Assembly: GCA_973895155.1 (NCBI GenBank)
Contig: OZ316891.1
Span: forward strand, 8,742,001 to 8,806,000
DNA from: Marsupella aquatica
Lineage: Eukaryota; Marchantiophyta
Length of the DNA stretch: 64,000 nt
Direction of reading: 5' to 3'
Shown here piece after piece: positions 32,846 through 44,660 of this stretch (position 1 is the first letter of the stretch; each line of letters opens with the position of its first letter). Under the pieces are notes generated by a model. The model was not told the DNA's origin and made no database searches. It saw only the letters and a program-made list of their open reading frames with translations. Position numbers and translations under genes: made by a program.

Positions 32846-33061
32846 CTAGCCCTGGCTCGGAGCTCGAGCAACTTTTCCCTCTCGGTTCTTGAAAATACGC
32901 ACCCTTCCGAGGTTATGGTCTGCGGTCAAGAAGGATCCTTCCGGCACAATGTGCACCTGCATGTTAGGGAGCTCCTCCAGAATCTTCGTCTTCGCCTCCT
33001 CCACGTTCAACCCAACCAGATCCGGCCAGGACTTACTCGATGGGTGCCTCGCCGCTGCCAT
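32846..33061 (-). CDS. potato inhibitor I family serine protease inhibitor
   Basis: A 71-residue protein, the usual size of the cysteine-free potato inhibitor I / CI-2 / eglin c family. It begins at ATG 33059-33061 (MAAARHPSS); an in-frame upstream Met at 33107-33109 would add 16 residues, but the shorter form fits family length. Visible hallmarks: SWPDLVGLNVEEAKTKI (residues 11-27, with the conserved Trp12 and the helix), the VHIVPEGS strand, the reactive-site loop FLTADHN and the RVRIF strand (Arg53, Arg55), ending VARAPSQG. By alignment with eglin c (Leu-Asp) the scissile pair is Ala47-Asp48, suggesting preference for elastase-like enzymes (inference). No signal peptide, so cytosolic or vacuolar by another route. 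The stop is TAG, exactly at the family's usual C-terminal Gly, which shows that TAG works as a real stop in this host. No neighbour of related function. Confidence 0.88.
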   Translation of the reverse strand: MAAARHPSSKSWPDLVGLNVEEAKTKILEELPNMQVHIVPEGSFLTADHNLGRVRIFKNREGKVARAPSQG

Positions 33062-33632
33062 CTTCCTCCACTTGTTTACCACCCCCTGATCTTCTCCCAC
33101 GTCCGGCAATTCCGCGTGCCTTGCTATGGGTGCTGCTTCTTCTCTCGTAGTCTCCTGCTGCTCATTCGAGCTAGACCTGCACGGGCAAAAGTATCGACTT
33201 CGTCATCCTCAGTGGGACGCACGGCATCCACAAATCCACAAATGTACATAATAACCGAGCTTCAGGCAGGAGGATCACGTCTAAACACCGTCGTACACCT
33301 CTAATTGCTGACAATTTCCAGGACGTGTTGCGACCCAATGCAAAGAGCCTTGATAACGATTATTACCCACGGTTGTCAGAATCAAAACCTACAAAGGTAA
33401 GGACTTCTCCCTTTCAGCAAGTAAGCTGGCGAATACCTCCAAGCACACTCCCGGCAGACTCGAAACTATTTGACCGTATCAGGTGGAACAACAGGATCTA
33501 ACTTGCAGAGCATAGACCAAACTTGAAGGCCCTATCATTGGAATCGTGAGCTTGTCGAGTGTCAGTTCAAGCCCTGTACTGCCAATGCAGCTGCTTCCTC
33601 AACACCACAAACCCTGTCTCGGTTTATCAGGG

Positions 33633-33886
33633 ATGTGATACCGTGTCCTCATGCGATCTTAACGGCGGTCCGTAATTAATGCCAAAATTCCACCCAAACT
33701 CCCTGATAAAATACCAGGGAGTTGCCTGATAAACTCCCTGATAAACGACCCCCATTTAAAGGAGATCATTCTTCGTCTGCACTTCCTTGTCCAAAGCAGC
33801 AAGGCAGATTCAGCGCGCCTCCACTTCAACCATTCTGTTGCGATTTGATGTTCGGTAGCAATTCGCATGAGGACACGGTATCACAT
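33633..33886. repeat. 254-bp element with 24-bp perfect inverted ends
   Basis: The left arm, 33633-33656 (starts ATGTGATACC, ends CATGCGA), is the exact reverse complement of 33863-33886. The interior includes several copies of CCCTGATAAA and its complement (33700-33750). This looks like a small non-autonomous inverted-repeat element. I could not identify a target duplication, so the superfamily is open. Confidence 0.75.
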
Positions 33887-34224
33887 TTTATGCGGGCTGC
33901 ATTCTAGGTTTTCGGCACTGGGAGACGCGGATTCTAATTCGGGTACTGGATCTCGGATGCCAGCTATGTCACTGGGCAGCAACTCTCTTATGGACTCTCC
34001 AGCTCTTCTGTGAGCTGTGCTCTCATATGTGAGGTTGAAATTTGCATATGGTCGGTCCAGCAGGGACGGAATCTGGTGTCTGGATGTTCCGTGCAAATGG
34101 AGGAAACTAGAAAGCAGCGTCTAATTGAACTCTCACACAATCCATACCACGGATTGGGGAAGATTTCGGGCAAGATTTCAGGAGAACTCCAGTTTCTTGT
34201 CCTAACGAAAGGAGACGATGATCG

Positions 34225-34650
34225 ATCGGGAGAAAAAGGGCTTCAAAATTAGGTCTGTCGGGAGTCATCTCCGGAATTGGGAGACATGAAGCCGCGAATT
34301 TAGGTCTTTGTGGGTCCAGTTCAGAGGTGGGAGAGCTTTCCACAAATCTAAATGAATATTTCGATTGAAAGTTGCAATTCGCCCTGAAGTCTTGAACTAT
34401 CCAACCAGTCTCTGAGAGTCTGATTAGTGCAGTGAACGAATGAAACAGATCTAGCGAACCGTTGCCCGTATTCCGATGGAATTGAGAAAATCGTTCGGAC
34501 TGTTCCACGAATCTATGCTCTATCCAATCAGTTTCGGAGCTTCTGATGAGTGCAAGGAAATTAAAAAAACAGATGTAGCGAAAAGTTGCGGGAATTACCA
34601 GGGAGATTGAGAATATCGATTCAAAACAGTTGACGAATCCGAATGGAAGC
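34225..34650. repeat. diverged short tandem repeats
   Basis: One pair has AATTAGGTCTGTCGGGAG / AATTTAGGTCTTTGTGGG starts (34249 and 34298). A second, of about 125 bp, repeats the block AACAGATCTAGCGAA...TTGAGAA (about 34442 and 34567). The minus-strand frame 34694-34107 spans these and looks repeat-derived rather than a gene. Confidence 0.5.
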
Positions 34651-35399
34651 CAAATTATCGAACTGCATCTTTCTTCAGCTTGGCCGTAAAACAACCACCA
34701 ACATCATCAAATCAAGCTTGGCCCTAAACCCTAAACCTGGAGGCAACCACCGACATCATGAAATTTGACATGTCCAGATCGAACCTCCGATTGAGGCAGT
34801 CAATCACGATGTTCCAAATCCTGATAGATCATCGACTCTATCAACAACAAAGCGCGACCAGCGCATTCATTCACAACCAGAATCAGAAACGACGATCACG
34901 ACCACCATCATTTCAGGGTGAGATAGGAACATCCCATCACTAGCCAGGAAACAAAGTGGGTCCGCGTCACACTGCAGTAGTGGTTCATGTCCATCCTCCG
35001 AACCGACCGAGATTTGCAAGGGTCAACACGGCACAAAATCCACAGTTGGCATTCCCAACGCGTGAAGTGGACGCGAAAACGAAGATCGTGTTACTCGATC
35101 ATCCAGTGTTGGCATTTCGTCCACTCCTCACGCAAGATTTTCGGGACATGGGCTGTACAGGAAGCTGCCATGTTCAGTCCATGGAAACTTCCTCGACATA
35201 TTCGTGACGCTCAGATACGTTAACGAACGAAAAGCATCGAAAGCCTGATCCGGAACGAAACACACAGCATGGCCCCTCAGTACCTTCCTCGTGATTGCGA
35301 TGTCGAGCTCGACGACAGAACCAGAGCATTTTAGGAAACTCACTCGCAAGTACAGTACTCTAACGGCAACTTGCAAAAGCATGGCACCATTTTCGGAAA

Positions 35400-35525
35400 C
35401 TCACTCGCAAGTAATGCCAGCTTGGAAAGTATGGCACAGGCCTCCTTGGCAAGGGCTGGCTGCTGGCTAGGCTGGAAAAGTATGGCACTGGCCTGTTTGG
35501 AAAGGGCTGGCAGCTGGCTAGGGTC
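35400..35525. repeat. tandem duplication of about 54 bp
   Basis: The block GGAAAGTATGGCAC...GGGCTGGCTGCTGGCTAGG is repeated with about 10 percent divergence. An upstream block, AAACTCACTCGCAAGTA, is itself duplicated at about 35337 and 35397. Confidence 0.7.
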
Positions 35526-35840
35526 ATTGTGATGTGCGAGGAAACTGTTAAAAATTTACTTGCATGAGCAAAAAATTTACTCACATGACACCTAATTTTT
35601 CTATCTCCAACTGCCTTGCTAACAAGAACCTGGTACCATATAACATACATTTTTGTGACTCTCTTTTTGCTACCAAACTTGCTAGCCATCTCCAGTCATA
35701 AAAAAACACTAAAAGTATAGAAAGCAGCAAAAAGCGAAAAGAAATCTAAAACCCCTAACACCCCTAGAGTCTTGCTACCAACACTCTCATCGCCAACAAA
35801 ATTCCTGTTTCTTGCATTATACAATACCTCACAGCTGGCT
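35515..35840. repeat. dispersed repeat, copy 2 (partner at 32440-32735)
   Basis: Same block order and strand as 32440-32735, about 3.1 kb away, with more insertions. The pair encloses the protease-inhibitor gene, but nothing suggests a functional link. Confidence 0.7.
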
Positions 35841-37641
35841 ATGTTAGTGCTAATTAGGCTCTTGCAAAAAAACAATTGAAATAGGCACTTGACAATAAGA
35901 GCAACCCTTAGCACTCACGAAATGAAAAGTAGATCTGCTCTGCTGCCATGCAACATGTCAAGCGCACAAGGCCCTTTGTGTTCCTCCATTGTAGTTACCC
36001 CTGAAGCTTATACATGGCACACTTTGTCGTGTTATGAAGTTTGAGGTCAGGACTTCAAGGGCTAGAAAGTTTCTGGGCCTTGCCTGTGGAACTCCAAGTT
36101 TTTTTACATCACACGCATGGCAGAAGAGGGGGTTCATGCATGTAACTCTTGCTCACTTATTAGTGGGCATGAGTCAGGTTCAGGATCTCATTCTTCAAAG
36201 CCGCTCACATGCAAGTTGGCTCTAAGCTCAACAGTATGCATTGATGTTTTGATAAGCACATGCTTAGTATAATACTTCTAATGAAAAGGACATGGTCCAT
36301 TTTTGAGCCCCCATGATAACAATTGTACAAAAGTTCAGCCAATAATGTTTTTGGCACCCTACGCAAAAATGTGATATCCGCAAAAAAAAAAACATTAAGG
36401 TGGGATGCAAATAGTGAAGGATTGGCTGTGAAGCCAGTGGACCGGCAGAGTAGGAATGGATTTTGGCTGAACATCTAAAAACACTTGGATAACACATTTT
36501 GCAGTTTCAAACTAAAATGTGACTTGTAACGGTTTCTTGACTGTCTGTAACATGTTTCATCTACTGTAGTTGGCCCAGTGACAAGTCACTACAAATGTCC
36601 AAACTACTCAGTTCTCTTCACAAAGTGAAACACCCATCTTCTGTTGATTAATAATACTTGACCATTTTGGAACACTAGCCCCGACTACCCGTTCTTTGAA
36701 AATGAATAGCCCGAGTACAATAAAATTGTCACAAAATAGATCCCTTATTCACATTTTTTGAAGGTTAATGAAATGATAAAAAAACTATCATGCATGTAAT
36801 TATTCTAATAATCATATATAACATACCATACACTTTTCTATCACATCCCTCTTTCTATGCATATATGTTATGGTGGCCATAAAGCCCACTTTTAATGTAA
36901 ATAGAAATCATGACAAAAAGCATACATGCTTATCATTTGAGATACATCATGGTCATGAGTTTTCCCCTACACATGATGAGCCATGGAGTTATGGTCTAGA
37001 GTGTTCACTCTAGAAGCCCCAACTCTAACTTGTAATTGACGCTTTATAAGTAATTAAGATAGAACCGGTATAGACTAAGGGTCTTCTGAAAGTAGGCTTC
37101 ACTGTTGGGAAGGACACCCCAATGAAGGGTAAACTGCTGAGGTTTGGCACACTTGTGCATCTGGTTATGGCCCCAATGCATTTGTTTCGATAACCCGTTT
37201 CTGATGTCAAATCTATTATTTGACAAGTCTGAGATTCTTCTGAAATCATTTGCTCCTTTATGATGAGCACATGGTCAAATAGTATAAAACAATTGTCAAT
37301 TTAAATGGAGGCTTCACTTTTGTGAAAGTGATAATCTGGCGCTCATGCCAAACTACAATGGTACGGAAAACAATTGTAAAATGAATTAAAAATTAAATAT
37401 ACACACTTTTTATATACAAAGGGACCAAACAGAGTACAAATGAACAAACAAAAGAGGGCCCATGTGGACAAAACCAATCGAAAAAGAAGTGAGCAAAAGG
37501 GAACCACTAAACACCAAGAAAGAGGAACTAAAAGTAAGAAATGAACAATAGGGAACCCCTAAAAACCAAGAAAGAGAGAGAGACTAAAACTAACCCAAGC
37601 GGACCGAGGTCCTCATCATTCCTACCGATTGTGGCAAAAAG

Positions 37642-39433
37642 CTAATGGTCCACATCAAGAGTCAAAACTAGATCGGCAAGTGGGATTGGAACATCCTCAA
37701 GGGGAGCTAGCCGCTGCGGAGGCACACTAGCACCCACTGTAAGAGATCGACGATAGATGGCCCGAGCTTGAGCACGCTGTAAGGTGACTGAAATGCGTTG
37801 GCGAAAGTGCGTGGTCAAAATAGAAAGCGGGGGTCCGGTGGGACCCATTTGGCCATGAACATCCCGGGCAGCTTGCCGAAGAAGCCCATCAAACTGAGGA
37901 TGAAGACGCCCAAATAGCTCCACAGCAAGGGGGAGGAAGCTGTCGGATGAAGCTCGTGCAGCATATTTGGCCTCCTTCGTTGTTGCCGCACGTGACGCTG
38001 CTGCCCCTGCCGTAGTTGCCGCTGTCCCAATGATGTCTTGGCGCAATGGGTTTGCCACCACAACATCTGCCAAAGTACGTTGACCCTCACGGACCATGGT
38101 AAGATCCACCCGTAACCGCTGTGATGGAGGACCAGGTAACTCGAGTACCACCTCCCGCCGCACGCATACCAAAGAGCCAGAGAGAACCTGAGCAGTCGCA
38201 TCTCGCACAACGTCGTGAACAATAATGGTTTCACCTCCCAAACTGCACCGAAGAAGATGGACGCCTGTGGCATCACAAGGCTTCCCACAAGTGCAAGAAG
38301 GAGGTAAACCTGCAAGAAGTGGGTGGGGCAGCCCCAGACGAAGACGCATGGCTGTGGAGAACTCCGTTGAAGACATCCGCAAATGAGGAATGACTGGATT
38401 GGCCTGAAGCCATCCACCTGCGCCCTTCCCTCCGGAAGAAAGAATCCGAGCTCGGTCCGTGTCAGGTGCCTCGGAGAGGATGCTGGAAAGGGTGAAAGTG
38501 TGCATACGCCCAGCGAGGTCTGCCTGAAGACGAACGGGATCCAAGGATAAAAACTCCTGGAAAGAAGGTAACGCGGCGCGAACGGGATCTGGTAATGAGG
38601 ACCGCGCTGCGCGCAAATGAACCTGAAACGGGAGGGAACCCTCCTCTACCTCCATGAGAGATGAAAGTAAAAAAGGGCGATCCTCAATAAGAAAACGATC
38701 GGCCAACAACGAGAAGGCGGCCGCCCATGCACCCAAAAAGGCCAAAGGTGCAAGGCTCTCAATGGAAGTAAGCCCAAAACCACCCTGCAAAATAGGAAGA
38801 CTGAGTTGTCGATGAAGCCAAGGAGATGAGAGCAACGTACCCGGACCTAAAAGAGAGGCCAGGGTCTGACGAATGGAGACATCAAATGCTCGAAGGTGGA
38901 GACAAAGATCCTCGGTAGGGGGATGCATCCTAGCCAGATAAGACGCACGAGGGTGGATGCACCTCAACAACATCCCTCAACAACATCCCAAATGCTGCCT
39001 GAGAATCTGCTAACTTAGGGAGCATAGGAGTATGGGCTAAGGCAGCCTGTATAGAGTCAGCGATGAAAGATGAGCAAAAGGAGGCGGTACCGACTGGGGA
39101 GCCAAGGACCCGAAGACCATCGGCTGGACGTAAGAACCCTAGGGGAAGCACAAGATCAGAGGGTAACCCAGCTGGACTCCATGCACGACTCTTCACAGGC
39201 TGAACGCGTAAACCGAGGCCCATCAAATGGGTGGAAAGAGTGGCGAGGGCAGAAGTAACCGCGGCAGGAGGACCAATGATGTGGGTGTCATCTGAAAGGG
39301 AGGGGAAGATACACTGGGGGTGGGCCATGGCAGCTTCCCGTAAAACTGTAAAATGGGCAATGGCAAAAAGAGGCCCACCCAAAGGGTCACCCTGACGTGT
39401 ACCTTCTGCAGAGGAAAGAGGTTTGAAACCCAT
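37642..39433 (-). pseudogene. 5'-truncated non-LTR retrotransposon: RT with C-terminal restriction-like domain
   Basis: The minus-strand reading starts at 39433 inside the reverse transcriptase (GTRQGDPLGGPLF, then the catalytic SDDTHIIG box) and continues through 37642, ending in TAG. The frame changes once at 38962-38987, caused by a 13-bp tandem duplication (CCTCAACAACATC twice); without it the protein would be continuous. The C-terminal half has a Cys/His finger (CTCGKPC...HLLRC) followed by RVDLTMVREG...LADVVVANP, the pattern of the PD-(D/E)XK-like endonuclease that follows RT in R2-type and related non-LTR elements. It is GC-richer than its surroundings. The abrupt 5' end fits truncation during target-primed reverse transcription. 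Apart from truncation and the one duplication it is well preserved, so it is young. Confidence 0.85.
38962..38987. repeat. 13-bp tandem duplication that shifts the RT frame
   Basis: CCTCAACAACATC occurs at 38962-38974 and again at 38975-38987. Thirteen bases are not a multiple of three, and the frames upstream and downstream match only if one copy is ignored. Confidence 0.92.
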
Positions 39434-39503
39434 ATATCAAATACAGATACCAAATACATTAAAAACTTATAAGAGAGGTTATAAAAGTTGACATGGATGT
39501 AAA

Positions 39504-39647
39504 TACAAAGAATACATTCAAAAGATAACTCATAATGTCCATAGAAGCATGGTTGTGTGGTAGTTCACTTGACTATACAAAGAATACATTCAAAAGATAA
39601 CTCATAATGTCCATAGAAGCATGGTTGTGTGGTAGTTCACTTGACTT
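39504..39647. repeat. 72-bp tandem duplication within a SINE-like sequence
   Basis: Units 39504-39575 and 39576-39647 are practically identical. Each ends with TGGTTGTGTGGTAGTTCACTTGAC, which resembles a tRNA A-box half (written here only as position 39620-39646 in the second copy). Confidence 0.88.
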
Positions 39648-39680
39648 ACTGAAAGGTCTTGGGTTTAACTTTTGTGACTC
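39618..39680 (+). mobile_element. tRNA-derived SINE-like head
   Basis: Sequence from GGTTGTGTGGTAGTTC (A-box-like, about 39623) to GGGTTTAACTTTTG (about 39660) has the spacing and order of a tRNA gene, with the B-box differing from GGTTCAACTCC mainly by C-to-T changes. It is not a functional tRNA: the acceptor stem does not close. Probably the tRNA-related head of a SINE or a decayed tRNA copy. Confidence 0.4.
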
Positions 39681-39789
39681 TCTGTTCATTTTATGTGGGG
39701 TTTCACATACCTCTCCATGGCAGGGGGCTATGGAATAGAGGAGGGAGAGCTTTGGGACAGAGATAGGAGAGCTATGCGATGGAGGCTCG

Positions 39790-40110
39790 AGGGCTACTGC
39801 CCTTTTGGCAAGAGGGCTAATTATAGGATGGAAGCTAGTATGAAAGTCAACTTAGTGTCATGTATATTAACTTTTGACACATTGGTCTGGGAGTGTCGGT
39901 TCTCTTTGTCTGGGAAGTGTTTACTTTTGGGACGGCTCTGCGTGGGTTGGAGGGTGGATGACTATGGACTGGAGGGTGGAGAGCTATGGAGAGCAGATGG
40001 CTATGGCCTATGGGATGGAGGGCTAAAGGGCTAAAGGGCTACATGGCTACTGCCCTTTTGGCAGGAAGGTTATGGGATCCAAACTAGCATAACAGTCAGC
40101 TTATAAATGA
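39790..40110. repeat. diverged duplication with GGCTA-rich linker
   Basis: The block GGCTACTGCCCTTTTGGCA and the following 70 bases occur at about 39791 and 40045. Between them lies a GGAGGGCTA/GAGCTATGG-rich low-complexity stretch. Confidence 0.6.
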
Positions 40111-42326
40111 ACTTTTAACACTGGATTTTATAGGAACATTAATGAGCAACTTGAAGAAAAAATGCCGGTTTATGATGAGTGTATAGAGGAAAAAAGAATG
40201 GTAAGTCATAAGCACATTTGTGCGTTTCAAGAATGTCAGCTAGAAACAAAAGAATGAACATGTAGGGCATAATGAATAAATTCAAACTTGACACTCCAGA
40301 TTTCCAAGGAAACTACATTTAACACTTGGGGTGCCATTTCAGACTTCCTGAATGCACTATGGCATATTTTTCCAGCCCACCCATTTTGGAAAGTCACTTC
40401 ATTGTGCTCTCACCAGTTGTTTTCAATTAATTGTTTTTTGCGCGACCCCAATTACTGTACAGTACCAAGGAGCCATCAGAAAAATAAGGGATTATCTTTC
40501 TGGAGCTTCGGCGAACAATAATAATACAGCCTAGTGCCGTAGTGCGGGTCCGAGGTTCGATTCCCGTTCGCGTGATGCAGGGATTACGAACTCTTATCCA
40601 AACAAGTGAGGAGGTTAGCAAACGCCGCCGCTGTCGTCAGGACCGCTTTAACCAGGACCGCAGATTGACAAACAGGATGATCGGGTGGTCAAGGCCTGCC
40701 TTCAGAGTCACACATTTGTGGCGCAGGAACTCAAGAGGTCGCATCAAAAGTATCAGCGCTGTCGTGCGCTTTCGCATGTTGGAATGGTGACATCAGGAAA
40801 GCAACGTTGGTACGATGACATCAGAAAAAAATAGTGTGACATAGGGAAAGCCGTCGGGCATTTTCATGCCAATTTTTTTGGTCCTTTTGTGTATGTACTC
40901 ACTAAGGACGAGTCTTGGCTGATGTTGTCCCCAGCTAGCAGCTTATTTGTGTGGGCTACGGTAGCTACTTTGAAGCTGTGGGACTTTTGTCCTTCACTTT
41001 TTTCTCGGGAATTTGTCCCTTACCATGCTACCGGGCAGACACGCAAGGTTTGAGACGCCATATTTAATACTTTTCCCTTGAACCTAAATAGAGATGAAAA
41101 TATTTTTTTGTTGCAAACCTAGATTCTTTATTCCTTCGGTTTACTTCTACATGCTTATTTGTGTGGGCTCCGGTAGCTAGTAGTGTTGACCCTTCCTTGA
41201 ACCTAGATAGAGGTCAAACAATTAAAAAATGCTACAGTAGATTTTTTATTCCTTTAGTTCAGTTTTGCCCCAACATATGTTTTCTGTATGCAGTTTCCAA
41301 CCTTGAAGAGTAGCTTTTGATGACAGCTTTTGATGGCGCTTTATTAGTAAACTTTGGCTTTTTTGCCTTCTGGATTCTGTATCTCGATTTGACACTTTGG
41401 TTCTTTGGCACTGGGATATATAGCCACAGTAACTTGTTTATTTCATTGCAATTAAACATGAAAATGTAGTTTCAGGCCAATTAGAGTCTCCAAGAATAAA
41501 ATACATTCTTGGATTCTCCCCGTTGTTGGGTCTCTTCCCGTTGATACTACTTTCTCAGGTCTGACACTTTTTGTTCTTTGGCAGTGTTAAAATAATATAG
41601 AAGATTTCAGTGTGTTAAGTATATCACCAGGTGCATGGGGCATGGTTCCCATGTGTCATCTAAAGAGAGGTACAATATGTATCATGTAAGTATTCTCCCC
41701 TTTGTTTCCATGATCAAGCATTCCAAGTTTATTTGCAAAACAGGGCAGAACAACATACACTGAAGGAAAATCAAATAAGGTGCAAAGGGGACAAATACTA
41801 AACGTGAAAAGAGGTGTGCAAAGGCAAAAATCAATAACCTAGATAACTTGTGACCCTGACGTCCATAACTGACTTGCAGACTGAGGGTCTTTCTGTCAAA
41901 TTTGGGACACCCTAGTAGAGGGTCTCAAATAAGGATCTGTTTAGTTTTCTGTGGGATAGGGCCACTTACCCGTAATGTGGCCTGCTGGTGAGATTCAAAG
42001 ATGCACATACCTTTTGAGGTTTCACTTTTTTGGGTCCAGACTGTGGTGGGGGAAGTGACAAGCGGGAAACAGTGAGATTCCACTACATATAAGTGCGCTG
42101 GGTAGATTCAGTGAAAGCCGTAAGCTTGGCCATATCCCTCCACACCTAAACCCAGCCGTGAGACTGCTTGCGGGTTATATTTGAGACCCCATAAGGCCAT
42201 ATAAAAAACCTGCAAGTCCGCACCAAAAAACCTGGCCAAAAAGTAACAATTTGGGTCTGCAGTCTGCGGACAAACATTTTTGTGTGAGCCACTTTTTGTC
42301 CTAAAACACCCTTAGACCGCAGCCAG

Positions 42327-42414
42327 AGGCCAAACTAAGAGAATTGAGACACCTTAATAATAGCACAAGGAGGCCAAACGAAGAGAATTGAGCCACCCTA
42401 ATAATAGCACAAGT
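42327..42414. repeat. 44-bp tandem duplication
   Basis: AGGCCAAACTAAGAGAATTG... at 42327 is repeated from 42371 with few differences. Confidence 0.85.
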
Positions 42415-43929
42415 AAGAGCGCGGAGTAAGTCATTCCCCGGGGAGAATGCCAGGTAACTCTCTCGCGGAAACTATCGGCCGTGGATCTCGTCCATCGACG
42501 GCGAGATCGTGGTTGTGGGCGGAGTGGGTGCCAACGGTCAGTAACGGAGGGGAAGCTTCTGGCCGTGCTGGCACTCTGGTGCAAACCGACCATGTCCGGC
42601 CCGGACGGGCCCTGGTCCGTGACGAAGAAGTTGCCGTTGTCGACGAATTCGGTGAAGTGTGAAACGAAAGCTTTGGACCTTCTCTTCGTTTCGGCACTGT
42701 GGTGTCTCATGATCACGAATTCAGACAAGCTTCTCAACTATCAATCATGAATTGTTGATCGCCCCTTGGCCTTGCCAAATGCCAATCCAATTGACGTCGG
42801 CAAGAAGGAAAGGACGAGCCGGCCCGACTACGCAAAGCTGGGCTGGCTGGCTGCCGAAGCTAACGAGCCGGTGCCGTGCGTAGCAACACCGTGGCACACT
42901 GGCACCGTCATGAAGAAGTGTAGGATCCAAAGATTTTGTTACCGTCAGCGAAATAATCGTTGGGGTGCCGTAGCACGATGCTGAAAAGTAGGTTCCTCCG
43001 TTCCTCGCCTCGACGTGAGAATCCGAATCCCAGCTTACAAGTGTTCCTGCATGGGCATGCAGCTGTCGTTTATCGTTACTTATTAGTGTTGTCTCGGGCC
43101 TGACCGGTTTTTTAGCTGAGAGCGAGGCTGGCATGTGGACCCGGGCAGCTACGTCGATTTGGGTTGTCAATTCTTGAAGTATCCCAGAACCTGTCCGAGA
43201 AGAGTGCTTGCTGGAGCGTGCCTTTCGCGGAGGGCTCCCTGGGCCCCGGGGAGAGTCCACAGTCTGTGAGCGGAGTCAAATACGAGGCGGGCTTTGTCTC
43301 AAGTGCCGATCGGTGTAGAGGGGGGTCTGGTCTCCGTTTACTTATACGGTTGACGTTGCAGTGTGGTTCATTCATTGCACCTCTATGTAAGCGCCGATGA
43401 GCGTTCCTGTGCGGGTGCTCTCATAGACAAATTGCGAGAACGATTCCACTGTGTCTTCATCGTCGTCTTGGACATCATTCTTTTCTGCTTTCTTGGACAT
43501 CATTCTCTTCTTCGTTCTGATGTCATTACCACAGATCGGCGGTCCTCTTTCATTTTCATATCTCTTTCGCAACGCACGTTCTAATCAAGATAAGTGCAGC
43601 GCCTGAGAGCAGCGAGTGTTCATCTTGTGAGGTGTGATCACTTCTTGGCTGATGTTAGGTGATGTTGTAGCCGAATGCTGAGAGCTGCTCTCGTCAATTT
43701 TAATCATCATCGCTATATTTTATGGAGTTCCAATTGTGACCGTGATCGGAGGCCTCTTCCAACGACACTCAATCTAGCTCAGGCGCGAAGTTGGAGGAAC
43801 GAAGAGGAATCCAGCAGTAGCGATCAAGTGACTGAGAAAGAAAGCAGGGAAGTGACGATTGGAACCGAATTGAGCAAATTTTTGGTGACATCAAGGACTA
43901 TATCTGTCTAATTACTAGTTCCATTGATG

Positions 43930-44340
43930 GAGGCCGTGAATGAGCGGACGCCTAAGAGGTCACCCTCCAAGCAATTGCCAATGTGGCATTTTTGGCCGTG
44001 GCTGGAGATGGCGCTGCACGAGGTGCAAGTTCTGCTCCGGCCAGTGAGATCGAAAGGGCACCGGACATCTATTTGAGCGCACACGCTGCCCTTAATTTTA
44101 TTCATGGCACGGAGTTGGGTTTCGAAGGAATGCAGAGGGCGTGAAAGAGAGGACGACTAGGAGGTCAGCCTCCAAGCAATTGCTGATGTGGCATTTTTGG
44201 CCGCGGCTGGAGATGGCACTGCACGAGGTGCAAGACCCTCTCCGGCCCGTGAGATCGAAAGGGCACCGGACGTCTCTTTGAGTGCACACGCTGCTTTCAA
44301 ATTTTATTAGTGGCACAGAGTTGGGGCTTGAAGGAATGCA
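43930..44340. repeat. 205-bp tandem duplication
   Basis: Two units share TCCAAGCAATTGC (43966 and 44171), GTGGCATTTTTGGCCG, GGCTGGAGATGGC, CGAGGTGCAAG, GAGATCGAAAGGGCACCGGA and GAAGGAATGCAGA. The minus strand of each is open and Cys-rich (about 60 residues), with about 80 percent similar translation, but it has no family resemblance and no evident start. Confidence 0.8.
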
Positions 44341-44660
44341 GATTTAAGTCTCAAAGTCTCTCGTCCTCAGATTCTCTCGGTACTGATCCGTCAATCCAGG
44401 GAGGGAAGCGTTAATCAAAGATCTCGCCAAGTTTCGCGAAGCGCATACAAACTCTGGGAGCGTTGTATAAGTACGACGTCGCCCTTGTTTGTCTTGGTAG
44501 GTCGGTGACCGAACACCGAACAAATTCATCGACGCTGGTGTGTCTCCAGCTTGGCTTCGAAGATCTTCCCTTTCAGCTCTGAACAACAGCTGCATAGAAC
44601 TGCTTTGATGGGCGTCTAAGCCGACATAGCAGCACGGGAATCGCCTGCCCATCTGTTCTC

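Larger units (their letters stand above)
33062..37641. other. intergenic region with repeats
   Basis: No gene is supported. It holds the 254-bp inverted-repeat element (33633-33886), diverged repeats at 34225-34650, a tandem duplication at 35400-35525 and the second copy of the dispersed repeat at 35515-35840. The remainder, 35850-37640, shows nothing I can name beyond AT-rich sequence and, near its right end, the probable 3' untranslated part of the minus-strand retroelement. Confidence 0.5.

Noticed and set aside
34107-34694. 195-codon minus-strand frame
   Set aside because: It spans diverged tandem repeats, and its peptide repeats follow the DNA repeats; no homology signals.
40540-40590. 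Functional tRNA gene around the GGTTCGATTCCC sequence
   Set aside because: The B-box matches, but I cannot find a matching A-box at the right distance or a closing acceptor stem; probably a chance or decayed tRNA-like fragment.
42430-43450. Several overlapping frames of 60-170 codons on both strands
   Set aside because: The block is GC-rich, which raises chance frame length; no start context, domain or family pattern.
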